From contig CANMLL010000011.1 of the NCBI GenBank assembly GCA_947498775.1, positions 62,001 through 126,000 on the forward strand: a stretch of DNA of 64,000 nucleotides, written 5' to 3'. Shown one piece after another: positions 17,224 to 25,402 of this stretch. The DNA is from an uncultured Aquimarina sp. (GTDB taxonomy: Bacteria; Bacteroidota; Bacteroidia; Flavobacteriales; Flavobacteriaceae). Numbering within the stretch: position 1 is the first letter of the stretch; each line of letters opens with the position of its first letter. The notes below the pieces were generated by a model. The model was not told where the DNA came from and searched no databases. It was given only the letters and a program-made list of their open reading frames with translations. The translations under genes were made by a program, and so were the position numbers.

Positions 17224-17841
17224 CTAATTCTCTTTAGTATAGAACGTATCTTGCAATGTCTCAACACGAACTTCACAAATATCTAAAGTTCTTGTGCCAA
17301 AACGAAGTTGCCCATTGGCAACCTGAATTATGTCTTTCTCTACGCATTCTGTAATCGACGGAAATATGCTGCAACCGTCATTTATAGAATATACAACCCC
17401 TATTTCAGTTATTCCACAACTTTCAAAACCAAAAAGCGCTAAAATTTCAGAATCATCTGTTGTAAGTTCGAGCGTTTGATCTGTATTTCCGAAGTCTGCC
17501 TCCCAGGTATTTGGGAAAAGGGGACTTTCTTGTAAAACCTCAAAGGGTCCTACAGATTTATAAATAAGAACAGGAATGGTAAGTTCTCGATCCAGATATG
17601 CTGTACTGGTAATTTTATTAGTCGCTCCATCGAATTCAAAAACCTCTTGTAAATAAGCTTCCTGAAAAGGACTATCTGGGATATTAATAGGAAAAACTGT
17701 TAGTTGATTAGAAACCCATTCTCCCTGTAAATCAGAAATTAATATTTCGAACTCGTTGCTAGTGTTTTCGTCATCTGAATCACAAGATATACACACAAAA
17801 ACAAAATAGGTAAGCATTAGTGTTTTTACTAAATTTTTCAT
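17224..17841 (-). CDS. Hypothetical lipoprotein
   Basis: This 205-residue protein has a lipoprotein signal peptide (MKNLVKTLMLTYFVFVCISC), the lipobox cysteine at residue 20, then a DSDDE acidic stretch typical of surface-exposed Bacteroidota lipoproteins. The rest is beta-rich with several cysteines (SCGITEIGVVYSINDGC, ITECVEKD) and ends in CEVRVETLQDTFYTKEN. It resembles the loose lipocalin-like lipoprotein class, but I do not recognise a defined family. It stands alone, convergent with the T9SS triad. Confidence 0.75.
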   Translation of the reverse strand: MKNLVKTLMLTYFVFVCISCDSDDENTSNEFEILISDLQGEWVSNQLTVFPINIPDSPFQEAYLQEVFEFDGATNKITSTAYLDRELTIPVLIYKSVGPFEVLQESPLFPNTWEADFGNTDQTLELTTDDSEILALFGFESCGITEIGVVYSINDGCSIFPSITECVEKDIIQVANGQLRFGTRTLDICEVRVETLQDTFYTKEN

Positions 17842-17929
17842 TTGTATTTTTCAATTAAATTAAAATAGATTAAGTATTATTTCATGATACAAATGTAGCA
17901 TCCAGATAGATTATTTTCATTGACTTTGG

Positions 17930-18508
17930 TTAAGAAGGTTTCCGGCTCATTCTTTTTCTTATTCTGCTCAGGGATTCAGGGCTAACACCCAGATAAGAAG
18001 CGATCATATATTGTGGAATTTCCTGTAATAAATGCGAATTTTTTTTAAGCAAAGCTTCATAACGTTCTTCTGGTGTATCGGCAACAAATTGATCAAGGCG
18101 TTCGGTCACCATTAAAAACAAATGTTCTGCTATGAACCTGCCCATACGATCTATCGTAGGATGAGTATCATATAGTGCATACAAATCTTTTCTATAAAGC
18201 TTCCATAGAACTCCGTCGGTAATAGCTTCTATATAATGGGTAGATGGCTTTTCTGCAATAAAACTACGATAATTGCTAATCAGATTATCCGGAAACCAAA
18301 ATGCAGTGATTTTTTCATCTCCGTCTTTAATATGATAGAATTTCAGCAATCCCTTTTGTAGAAAGCCGGTATAATTACAAATTTCATGTGCTTTTAGTAA
18401 AACATCTCCTTTTTTAAACTCTTCTCGAATAAAACACACGCTAAGGGCCTGCCATTCAGCATCTGATAATTGAATAATTTTTTGAAATTCTTGTCGAATA
18501 AAATCCAT
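17930..18508 (-). CDS. Crp/Fnr family transcriptional regulator
   Basis: This 192-residue protein has an N-terminal cyclic-nucleotide-binding-type beta roll (about 15-115) with FKKGDVLLKAHEICNYTGFLQKGLLKFY. A connecting helix leads to a C-terminal winged helix (about 145-190) with IPQYMIASYLGVSPESLSRIRKRM, the DNA-recognition helix. No cysteine cluster for a [4Fe-4S] centre is seen, so it is not an FNR oxygen sensor. It is encoded alone. The ligand and targets cannot be read from the sequence. Confidence 0.88.
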   Translation of the reverse strand: MDFIRQEFQKIIQLSDAEWQALSVCFIREEFKKGDVLLKAHEICNYTGFLQKGLLKFYHIKDGDEKITAFWFPDNLISNYRSFIAEKPSTHYIEAITDGVLWKLYRKDLYALYDTHPTIDRMGRFIAEHLFLMVTERLDQFVADTPEERYEALLKKNSHLLQEIPQYMIASYLGVSPESLSRIRKRMSRKPS

Positions 18509-18900
18509 TGCTTTGGGAATAAGTATCTTACTTCTAAAAATGTAAAATTTATGAATGTTACAGTCTTTAAATATATAAGTATTGTTAGTATAATAAAAGA
18601 ATAGGTCGACATGAATTCTTTTAAAAAATGAATTATTAGTGCTTTAAGTTTAGTATTTGATCTTGTTTCTTGAAGCGATAGCTATCTTGATTCTCTACCA
18701 GACACTAATAGTAAAGAACTATGGTTTTATTTAAAATCAATGAGATGTAAATTTGTATTTTGTAAGAACTTGTCGTAATTTTGCACTCCTTTTTAGCGAG
18801 TAAGAGAATTAAAAAGGATTTTATAGCAATTAATTTTAACGCTTCTGTATAATTTTCGCCTTGATTCTCAATAATATATAGAATACAAATTTTATCTTCA
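18509..18900. other. Intergenic region between divergent Crp/Fnr gene and rpsA
   Basis: These 392 bp contain no supported gene. The recognisable element is the rpsA promoter at 18752-18783; the rest is AT-rich leader sequence. Confidence 0.7.
18752..18783 (+). promoter_or_regulatory. rpsA promoter
   Basis: TTTG (18752-18755) and TAATTTTG (18776-18783) match the Bacteroidota -33 and -7 elements exactly, with a 20-bp spacer. Transcription would start near 18789, giving a 5' leader of about 110 nt before rpsA. Confidence 0.75.
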
Positions 18901-20727
18901 ATGTCTGAAGAAACAAAAAACACAGACGTTCAGGAAGTGGAAACTAAAAAAGCAGCTCCTGCTGTATCTCCGCAACAAGAAAATCCTGAGCAATTTTTAA
19001 AAGAATTTAACTGGCACAATTACGAAGAAGGTATTGATCCTATTGCAGATTCAAAGCTTGAAGAGTTTGAGAAATTAGTGGCAGAAAACTTTGTAGATAC
19101 CCTAAATGATGAAGTAGTAGATGGTACTGTAATCAATATTACAGATCGTGATGCTATTATCGACATTAATGCTAAAAGTGAAGGTGTTATTTCGTTAAAC
19201 GAATTCCGTTATAACCCGGACCTTAAAGTTGGTGACAAAGTAGAAGTATTAATTGATGTGCGTGAAGATGCTACTGGTCAGTTAATCTTATCTCATCGTA
19301 AAGCTCGTGTAATCAAAGCATGGGATAGAGTTAATGCAGCACATGACACCGGAGAAATAGTTAATGGTTTTGTAAAATGCAGAACCAAAGGAGGTATGAT
19401 CGTAGATGTATTTGGTATTGAAGCGTTCTTACCAGGTTCTCAAATCGATGTGAAGCCAATTCGTGATTATGATGCATATGTAGGAAAAACAATGGAATTT
19501 AAGGTAGTAAAGATTAACCATGAATTCAAAAACGTTGTTGTTTCTCACAAAGCGCTTATCGAAGCAGATATCGAAGAGCAGAAAAAAGAAATTATTGGTC
19601 AATTAGAAAAAGGTCAAGTACTAGAAGGTACGGTTAAGAATGTAACTTCTTATGGTGTATTTGTTGACCTTGGAGGAGTTGATGGACTTGTTCATATTAC
19701 AGACCTTTCTTGGTCAAGAATTAATCATCCAAATGAGATTGTTGAGCTTGATCAGAAATTAAATGTAGTAATTTTAGACTTTGATGAAGCTAAGACACGT
19801 ATCCAATTAGGTCTTAAGCAATTAAAACCTCATCCATGGGAAGCTCTTAACAATGAGCTTAAGGTAGGTGATAAGGTTAAAGGTAAAGTTGTTGTAATCG
19901 CAGATTATGGTGCATTTATCGAAGTTGAAGAAGGAGTAGAAGGATTGATTCACGTTTCTGAAATGTCTTGGTCAACGCACTTAAGATCTGCACAAGACTT
20001 TGTAAAAGTTGGTGATGAAGTAGAAGCAGTGATTCTTACTTTAGATAGAGAAGAACGTAAAATGTCTCTTGGAATCAAGCAATTGACTCCAGACCCATGG
20101 ACTGATATTACTACAAAATATCCTGTAGGCTCTAAGCACAATGGTATCGTGCGTAACTTTACTAATTTTGGAGTATTTGTTGAGCTAGAAGAAGGAATCG
20201 ATGGTCTTATCTATATTTCAGATCTTTCTTGGACTAAGAAAATTAAGCATCCATCAGATTTTACAAATGTTGGCGATACACTAGATGTTATCGTGCTAGA
20301 ACTTGATGTCGAAGGCCGTAAACTAAGTCTGGGTCATAAGCAAACTGAGGACAACCCTTGGGATAAATATGAAACTGAATTTGGTGTAGGAACTAAACAT
20401 ACTGCAAAAATTGCAGATATTGTAGACAAAGGAGCTACAATCGAGTTTAACGAAGATATCGTTGCTTTTGTACCGTCTCGTCACTTAGAGAAAGAAGATG
20501 GAAATAAAATAAAGAAAGGTGAAGAAGCAGAATTCCAAGTTATTGAATTCAATAAAGAATTTAAGAGAGTAGTTGCGTCTCATACCGCTTTATTTAGAGC
20601 AGAAGAAGCTAAAATCGTAAAACAAGCCGCTAAGAAAGCTGCTGCAAGTTCGGCAGAAAAGACTACGCTTGGTGATATCGATGCATTAGCAGACCTTAAA
20701 GCTAAAATGGAAAAAGGGGGGAAGTAA
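18901..20727 (+). CDS. rpsA: 30S ribosomal protein S1
   Basis: This 608-residue protein is built of repeated S1 (OB-fold) RNA-binding domains. After an acidic N-terminal extension (1-60), repeats begin at about residues 75, 155, 240, 325, 415 and 500, with recurring GxVxxxxxYGxFVxLxxxxGLxHxSxxSW strings such as VKNVTSYGVFVDLGGVDGLV and VVIADYGAFIEVEEGVEGLI. The tail is Lys/Ala-rich. S1 helps load mRNA on the 30S subunit. Its long acidic N-terminus is usual in this phylum, where translation starts depend little on Shine-Dalgarno pairing. Expression is from its own promoter, and it is followed by a strong terminator. Confidence 0.97.
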   Translation: MSEETKNTDVQEVETKKAAPAVSPQQENPEQFLKEFNWHNYEEGIDPIADSKLEEFEKLVAENFVDTLNDEVVDGTVINITDRDAIIDINAKSEGVISLNEFRYNPDLKVGDKVEVLIDVREDATGQLILSHRKARVIKAWDRVNAAHDTGEIVNGFVKCRTKGGMIVDVFGIEAFLPGSQIDVKPIRDYDAYVGKTMEFKVVKINHEFKNVVVSHKALIEADIEEQKKEIIGQLEKGQVLEGTVKNVTSYGVFVDLGGVDGLVHITDLSWSRINHPNEIVELDQKLNVVILDFDEAKTRIQLGLKQLKPHPWEALNNELKVGDKVKGKVVVIADYGAFIEVEEGVEGLIHVSEMSWSTHLRSAQDFVKVGDEVEAVILTLDREERKMSLGIKQLTPDPWTDITTKYPVGSKHNGIVRNFTNFGVFVELEEGIDGLIYISDLSWTKKIKHPSDFTNVGDTLDVIVLELDVEGRKLSLGHKQTEDNPWDKYETEFGVGTKHTAKIADIVDKGATIEFNEDIVAFVPSRHLEKEDGNKIKKGEEAEFQVIEFNKEFKRVVASHTALFRAEEAKIVKQAAKKAAASSAEKTTLGDIDALADLKAKMEKGGK

Positions 20728-20749
20728 TTCTCTTTCTTTTAAAATAGTT

Positions 20750-20778
20750 AAGACCGCTCAAAAGAGCGGTCTTTTTTT
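20750..20778 (+). terminator. Intrinsic terminator of rpsA
   Basis: AAGACCGCTC (20750-20759) and GAGCGGTCTT (20764-20773) form a 10-bp stem with an AAAA loop, followed by a T tract. Confidence 0.93.
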
Positions 20779-20862
20779 GTTTTAAACCCTAAAAGTTGTT
20801 TTCCTTTTTCTTATTCTTAAAACTTATGAACATCTACTGATGCAAAAATTCTAATTTTTCAT

Positions 20863-20870
20863 TACTTTTG
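20863..20870 (+). promoter_or_regulatory. -7 element of the pyrR promoter
   Basis: TACTTTTG matches TAnnTTTG exactly and lies 25 bp before the pyrR ATG. No convincing TTG -33 box is seen at the usual spacing. Confidence 0.5.
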
Positions 20871-20895
20871 TACACCAAATATCCATTTGGAGATT

Positions 20896-21438
20896 ATGAG
20901 TCAAAAATTACTACTTAGTGCAAAAGAGATAGATATTATTCTGCACCGTTTGGCTTGTCAATTGATAGAAAATCATACCCATTTTAGAGATACTGTTCTT
21001 ATTGGTGTTCAACCAAGAGGTGCATTTCTTGCAGATCGAATCAAGCAGATTTTGGTAAAGGATTATCAAATAGAAAATATTGAGCTTGGTTATTTGGATA
21101 TCACTTTTTACAGAGATGATTTTAGAAGAGGAGAAAAACCTCTAGAAGCTAATAAAACACATATTGATTTTGTAGTTGAAGATAAACGAGTTGTATTTAT
21201 TGATGATGTTTTGTACACTGGACGAAGTATTAGGGCCGCATTAACGGCTGTACAATCCTTTGGTAGACCTCAGGAAATTGAATTATTAACACTAATTGAT
21301 AGAAGATTTAGCAGGCATTTACCCATTCAACCGAATTATAGAGGGCGACAAGTAGACGCGATAAATCAAGAAAAAGTAAAAGTCCATTGGATAGAAAATG
21401 AAGGTGAAGATGCTGTGTATTTAGTTTCAGGTTTATAG
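20896..21438 (+). CDS. pyrR: Bifunctional pyrimidine regulatory protein / uracil phosphoribosyltransferase
   Basis: The ATG at 20896 gives 180 residues (MSQKLLLSAKEIDIILHRLA); an in-frame TTG nine bases upstream is less likely. The phosphoribosyltransferase fold is shown by VLIGVQPRGAFLADRI, the TFYRDDFRR segment diagnostic for PyrR, and the PRPP loop VVFIDDVLYTGRSIRAAL. In Gram-positive bacteria PyrR binds pyr mRNA to control attenuation; in Bacteroidota the mRNA-binding role is not established. It precedes pyrB by two genes, consistent with pyrimidine metabolism. No classical PyrR binding loop was recognised here. Confidence 0.94.
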   Translation: MSQKLLLSAKEIDIILHRLACQLIENHTHFRDTVLIGVQPRGAFLADRIKQILVKDYQIENIELGYLDITFYRDDFRRGEKPLEANKTHIDFVVEDKRVVFIDDVLYTGRSIRAALTAVQSFGRPQEIELLTLIDRRFSRHLPIQPNYRGRQVDAINQEKVKVHWIENEGEDAVYLVSGL

Positions 21439-21468
21439 TTTTCGGTTTATGGTTATTAAAGTAAAGAA

Positions 21469-21557
21469 CCTCGGGGCAAGCCCACGAGGCATTTGTAAGA
21501 AACTGATTTTTGATTTCGAGGCAAGCCTCGGAGCATTTAAATCTCGATTATCGAGTA
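21469..21557 (+). repeat. REP-like palindrome cluster between pyrR and a small gene
   Basis: Three palindromes follow each other: CCTCGGGGC/GCCCACGAGG (21469-21489), CGAGGC-AA-GCCTCG (21517-21530) and CTCGA-TTA-TCGAG (21543-21555). The segment 21522-21557 is identical over 36 bp to 62025-62060 upstream of pheT. The cluster is open in the frame of the following gene, which makes that ORF look 39 codons longer than it should be. Confidence 0.85.
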
Positions 21558-21565
21558 CAATAAAA

Positions 21566-21880
21566 ATGAACGATTATTCTCAAGAAAAAGATGCCGTAAT
21601 TATTTCATTTGATAAAAGCTTTAATGGTTTGGATGAAATACATGAATTAGGTACTAAACTTTATAATATACCATCATATATTGGAAGATACGATGGTCAC
21701 GAGGTTGCAATCGATGATAGCCATGGAACGTTGTTTGCTTATGGCAATAATGCAGAAAAACTATTCAAAGAAATGGAACCAATATTGAAGGAATATGAAT
21801 TTCTAAGAGAAGCTTCAGTATACTTACGATTTGAAAAGAAGGATTATACGTATAGTGAACTGGATTTTAGGATAGTTTAA
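21566..21880 (+). CDS. Conserved hypothetical protein, 104 residues
   Basis: The best start is ATG 21566, just after the REP cluster. A longer frame from ATG 21449 exists only because the repeats happen to be open, and its first 39 residues look repeat-derived. The protein MNDYSQEKDAVIISFDKSF has alternating strands and helices, with the stretch GRYDGHEVAIDDSHGTLFAYG resembling a small alpha/beta fold, and ends SVYLRFEKKDYTYSELDFRIV. I do not recognise a named family. It sits between pyrR and pyrB. Confidence 0.75.
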   Translation: MNDYSQEKDAVIISFDKSFNGLDEIHELGTKLYNIPSYIGRYDGHEVAIDDSHGTLFAYGNNAEKLFKEMEPILKEYEFLREASVYLRFEKKDYTYSELDFRIV

Positions 21881-21912
21881 CTGGTTAAATGCTAATAACT
21901 TAAAAATAAAAA

Positions 21913-22842
21913 ATGAGCGAATTAAGTGTAAATCACTTATTGGGAATAAAGTACCTTAGCAAAGAGGATATTGATCTAATTTTTGAAACAGCAGATCATT
22001 TCAAAGAAGTGATTAATAGGCCTATCAAAAAGGTTCCTTCGCTTAGAGATATTACCATCGCTAATCTTTTCTTTGAGAATAGTACCAGAACAAGATTATC
22101 GTTTGAATTAGCAGAGAAAAGGCTCTCGGCAGATGTTATCAATTTTTCTGCAGCCTCTTCTTCAGTAAAGAAAGGAGAAACCCTTATTGATACAGTAAAT
22201 AACATCCTTTCGATGAAAGTCGATATGGTAGTGATGCGACATCCCAATCCGGGAGCCGGAGTTTTTCTGTCTAAACATGTAGATGCTAGCATTATAAATG
22301 CAGGAGATGGTGCACACGAGCACCCTACGCAGGCTTTGTTGGATTCGTATTCTATTAGAGAACGATTAGGGGAAGTAGCACGAAAAAAAGTAGTAATTGT
22401 AGGTGATATTTTACATTCTAGAGTTGCACTTTCTAATATTTTTGCGTTAAAATTACAAGGAGCAGAGGTAAAAGTTTGTGGTCCCAAAACATTGATTCCA
22501 AAATATATAGAAAAATTAGGAGTTAAAGTTGAGACCAACCTTAGAAAAGCACTAAATTGGTGTGATATAGCAAATATGTTACGTGTGCAAAATGAGCGAA
22601 TGGAAATCAGCTATTTTCCTTCTACCAGAGAATATACACAACAGTTTGGGGTAAATAAAAAATTATTGGATAGTCTGGATAAAGAAATTGTAATTATGCA
22701 CCCGGGACCCATCAATCGTGGAGTTGAAATCACAAGTGATGTTGCTGATTCTAATCAAGCCATTATATTAGATCAGGTTCAAAATGGAGTAGCAGTGAGA
22801 ATGGCAGTTATATATCTTTTAGCTTCAAAAATTAAACGATGA
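21913..22842 (+). CDS. pyrB: Aspartate carbamoyltransferase, catalytic subunit
   Basis: This 309-residue protein catalyses carbamoyl-aspartate formation, the committed pyrimidine step. The carbamoyl-phosphate motif FFENSTRTRLSFE (about residues 52-64) is intact, followed by SVKKGETLIDT, the MRHPNPGA segment, INAGDGAHEHPTQALLD, the aspartate-binding LRVQNERME and MHPGPINRGVEI. No pyrI regulatory gene is adjacent. It follows the small gene at 21566 and precedes the STAS-like gene by 3 bp. Confidence 0.96.
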   Translation: MSELSVNHLLGIKYLSKEDIDLIFETADHFKEVINRPIKKVPSLRDITIANLFFENSTRTRLSFELAEKRLSADVINFSAASSSVKKGETLIDTVNNILSMKVDMVVMRHPNPGAGVFLSKHVDASIINAGDGAHEHPTQALLDSYSIRERLGEVARKKVVIVGDILHSRVALSNIFALKLQGAEVKVCGPKTLIPKYIEKLGVKVETNLRKALNWCDIANMLRVQNERMEISYFPSTREYTQQFGVNKKLLDSLDKEIVIMHPGPINRGVEITSDVADSNQAIILDQVQNGVAVRMAVIYLLASKIKR

Positions 22843-22845
22843 TTT

Positions 22846-23178
22846 ATGATTTTTAACAAAGAAGGTTCTACAACGATAATTACACAAGAAAAAACGACTA
22901 TTGTAGAATTTGTAAAAGGCATCGAGAAAAAACAAGATACTCTTAAAAACGATAATATTATCGTTAATCTTTTTTCTTTAAAGGAAATTTCTGTGGATGA
23001 CCTAAATGAGTTTTTAATGATTTCTAATAGGCATAAGGCCGCCAGACGTTCTTTCGTAATTGTAACAGATAAAATATCTTTTGATGAGGTACTTGATGAG
23101 ATTACGGTTGTTCCCACGTTGCAAGAAGCGTATGATTTGGTTGAAATGGAAGAAATAGAGAGGGATCTTGATTTCTGA
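22846..23178 (+). CDS. Small STAS-like conserved protein
   Basis: This 110-residue protein (MIFNKEGSTTIITQEKTTIVEF) has an alternating strand-helix pattern. NIIVNLFSLKEISVDDLNEFL and RSFVIVTDKISFDEV in the middle and VVPTLQEAYDLVEMEEIERDL at the end recall STAS/anti-sigma-antagonist-like folds. In related flavobacteria this small gene is found directly before rnz and is sometimes mislabelled ribonuclease Z. There is no metallo-hydrolase motif here. The function is unknown. Confidence 0.7.
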   Translation: MIFNKEGSTTIITQEKTTIVEFVKGIEKKQDTLKNDNIIVNLFSLKEISVDDLNEFLMISNRHKAARRSFVIVTDKISFDEVLDEITVVPTLQEAYDLVEMEEIERDLDF

Positions 23179-23229
23179 AAAAGTAATGCTTTTTTGTAAT
23201 CTTGGTAGGTATCTTACGTCTTATTTTTT

Positions 23230-23688
23230 ATGAATAGACTTACCTTGCTTATAATAATATGTTTTTCTATGCTTCTGTGTAATGTTATTAGTGCCCAGGA
23301 TTGGAAATACGATTTAGACGAAGCACTAACTTTGGCAAAAGAGAAAGACCAAAAGATTGTTCTTTTTTTTACTGGTTCTGATTGGTGTCCACCTTGTATT
23401 AAGTTAGATAAAAATGTGCTATCTAGTGATAAGTTTGCAGCATTCGCAGAAGAAAAATATGTCTGGTTAAAGGCTGATTTTCCGAGGCGTAAAAAGAATA
23501 GAATTTCTAAAGAGCAAAGAAACAAAAACAAAAAACTGGCAGATCGGTATAATAAAAAGATGGTTTTTCCCGTAATTTTAGTGCTAAATAAAGAAGGATT
23601 AGTATTGGGGGCAACCGGTTACAGAAGAGATTTGGATGTAAATGGATATATATCCTTGTTAACTACTTTTGATTCTTTTGATAGATAA
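23230..23688 (+). CDS. Secreted thioredoxin-fold protein (Thioredoxin_7 type)
   Basis: This 152-residue protein has a signal peptide (MNRLTLLIIICFSMLLCNVISAQ, cleavage near 23), followed by the pattern of single-domain thioredoxin-like proteins: EALTLAKEKDQKIVLFFTGSDWCPPC with redox motif WCPPC near 53-57. The cis-proline region is KMVFPVILVLNKEG. It is probably a periplasmic thiol reductase or chaperone-like reductant. It is inserted between the STAS-like gene and rnz on the same strand. Confidence 0.88.
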   Translation: MNRLTLLIIICFSMLLCNVISAQDWKYDLDEALTLAKEKDQKIVLFFTGSDWCPPCIKLDKNVLSSDKFAAFAEEKYVWLKADFPRRKKNRISKEQRNKNKKLADRYNKKMVFPVILVLNKEGLVLGATGYRRDLDVNGYISLLTTFDSFDR

Positions 23689-23746
23689 ATTGATTTATAA
23701 GTGAGATTGAATTATATTCACCTCAATAATATAATTAAAAGAAAAA

Positions 23747-24652
23747 TTGAAACTTACAGTCTTAGGTTGTTATTCTGCAACTCCCAGAACATTCACAAAC
23801 CCTACATCTCAGGTTTTAGAAATTAATAATCATATTTTTTTAATTGATTGTGGAGAAGGTACACAAGTAGAGTTAAGGCGTAATAAGATAAAGTTCTCAA
23901 GAGTAAAACACATTTTTATTTCTCATTTACATGGGGATCATTTTTTCGGATTAGTAGGGTTAATATCCACGTTTAGATTGTTAACCCGAGAAACACCACT
24001 TCATATTTATGGTCCCAAAGGAATTAAAGAAGTAATTACATTACAATTGAAACTTTCAAATTCATGGACCAATTACCCCTTGCATTTTCATGAACTTAGA
24101 AGCAAAGAATCTGAAATAATTTTTGAAGATGAAAAAGTAGTAGTCACTACGATACCATTGCAACATAGAGTGTATTGTAATGGTTTTTTGTTTAGGGAAA
24201 AACCAGGAGATAGAAAACTTGTAATGAGTAAGGTTCTTAATTATGATATAGACAAGGCATACTATCGATCAATTAAGAAAGGAAATGACGTTACTTTGGA
24301 TGATGGAACCTTGATTTCTAATGAAGAATTAACCGAAGATCCGAAACAGACAAAGAGTTATGCTTTTTGTAGTGACACAAAATATGATGAAGCTAAAATA
24401 CCTTTATTAAAAGGGGTTACGGTACTCTATCATGAGTCTACATTTCTTGAGAGTCACAAACATCTTTGTGCAACAACCGGGCATAGTTCTGCCAAAGAGG
24501 CTGCAACTATTGCAAAAAAGGCAAAGGTCGGAGCGCTTATATTGGGTCACTATTCTACACGATACGAAAATATAGAATTGTTTAAGGAAGAAGCAAAAAC
24601 TGTTTTTGATAATGTCGAAATTGCCAATGATGGTAAAGTTTTTAACTTTTAA
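23747..24652 (+). CDS. rnz: Ribonuclease Z
   Basis: This 301-residue metallo-beta-lactamase-fold endonuclease processes tRNA 3' ends. It starts at TTG 23747 (MKLTVLGCYSATP). Metal-binding motif HLHGDHFFG lies near 62-70, with further ligands in FCSDTKYDE and ILGHYSTRY. Motif GEGTQVELRR and the exosite GNDVTLDDG region are typical. Length matches the short (bacterial) form. Confidence 0.95.
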   Translation: MKLTVLGCYSATPRTFTNPTSQVLEINNHIFLIDCGEGTQVELRRNKIKFSRVKHIFISHLHGDHFFGLVGLISTFRLLTRETPLHIYGPKGIKEVITLQLKLSNSWTNYPLHFHELRSKESEIIFEDEKVVVTTIPLQHRVYCNGFLFREKPGDRKLVMSKVLNYDIDKAYYRSIKKGNDVTLDDGTLISNEELTEDPKQTKSYAFCSDTKYDEAKIPLLKGVTVLYHESTFLESHKHLCATTGHSSAKEAATIAKKAKVGALILGHYSTRYENIELFKEEAKTVFDNVEIANDGKVFNF

Positions 24653-24733
24653 AAATCATTTTAAAGCTAAAATCTTGTTTTTTTGGAGATGTTACAGTCG
24701 TAAAATAAGTAAATTGCGCTATAATTTGATGAT

Positions 24734-25381
24734 ATGAACAGGGATCTTGCTAATTATAGAAAATCTTATGAGAAAAGCTTTTTAGAAGAAGAAAATCTAC
24801 CTGATTCTCCTTTTGTGCTTTTTTCGGATTGGTTTAAAGAAGTTGAAAATGAAGGCGGTGTTGAAGAAGCAAATGCAATGACTTTGACTACAATGGGATT
24901 AGATGGCTTTCCAAAGAATAGAATAGTGCTATTAAAGCAATTTGATGAAAGTGGTTTTGTGTTTTATACAAATTACACTTCAGAAAAAGGAAAAGCTATA
25001 GGTAATGATAATAAAGTATGTTTGTCGTTTTTTTGGCCAAATTTAGAACGACAAGTGATTGTAAAAGGTATGGCAGAAAAGATTGATGAAGAAAAAAGTA
25101 ATACTTATTTTCGGTCTAGACCTAGAGGAAGTCAATTAGGAGCCTGGGCTTCATATCAGAGCGAAACAATTTCTTCAAGAGAAATCCTTGAAGAGCGATT
25201 AATAGCATTAGAAAATCAATATGCAAAGAAAGATATCCCTAAACCGCCATTTTGGGGAGGGTACATTGTTAGGCCTGTATCGTTAGAGTTTTGGCAAGGA
25301 CGGTCAAGTCGTTTGCATGACCGCATTCGATATATTATAGAAAGAAATACTATTTGGAAAATCGACAGGCTTTCTCCTTAA
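24734..25381 (+). CDS. pdxH: Pyridoxamine 5'-phosphate oxidase
   Basis: This 215-residue FMN enzyme oxidises pyridoxamine or pyridoxine phosphate to PLP. Visible are the FMN-binding KNRIVLLKQFDESGFVFYTN, SEKGKAIGNDNKVCLSFFWP, the RSRPRGSQLGAWAS loop, and the C-terminal signature EFWQGRSSRLHDRIRY. Length and motif order fit the family. It ends 21 bp from the convergent OmpA-type gene. Confidence 0.96.
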   Translation: MNRDLANYRKSYEKSFLEEENLPDSPFVLFSDWFKEVENEGGVEEANAMTLTTMGLDGFPKNRIVLLKQFDESGFVFYTNYTSEKGKAIGNDNKVCLSFFWPNLERQVIVKGMAEKIDEEKSNTYFRSRPRGSQLGAWASYQSETISSREILEERLIALENQYAKKDIPKPPFWGGYIVRPVSLEFWQGRSSRLHDRIRYIIERNTIWKIDRLSP

Positions 25382-25402
25382 TTACTGGCATAACCCAGTC
25401 TA

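Noticed and set aside
21449-21565. N-terminal extension of the gene at 21566
   Set aside because: The 39 extra residues are encoded by the REP cluster that also occurs at 62025-62060, so it is very probably not protein coding.
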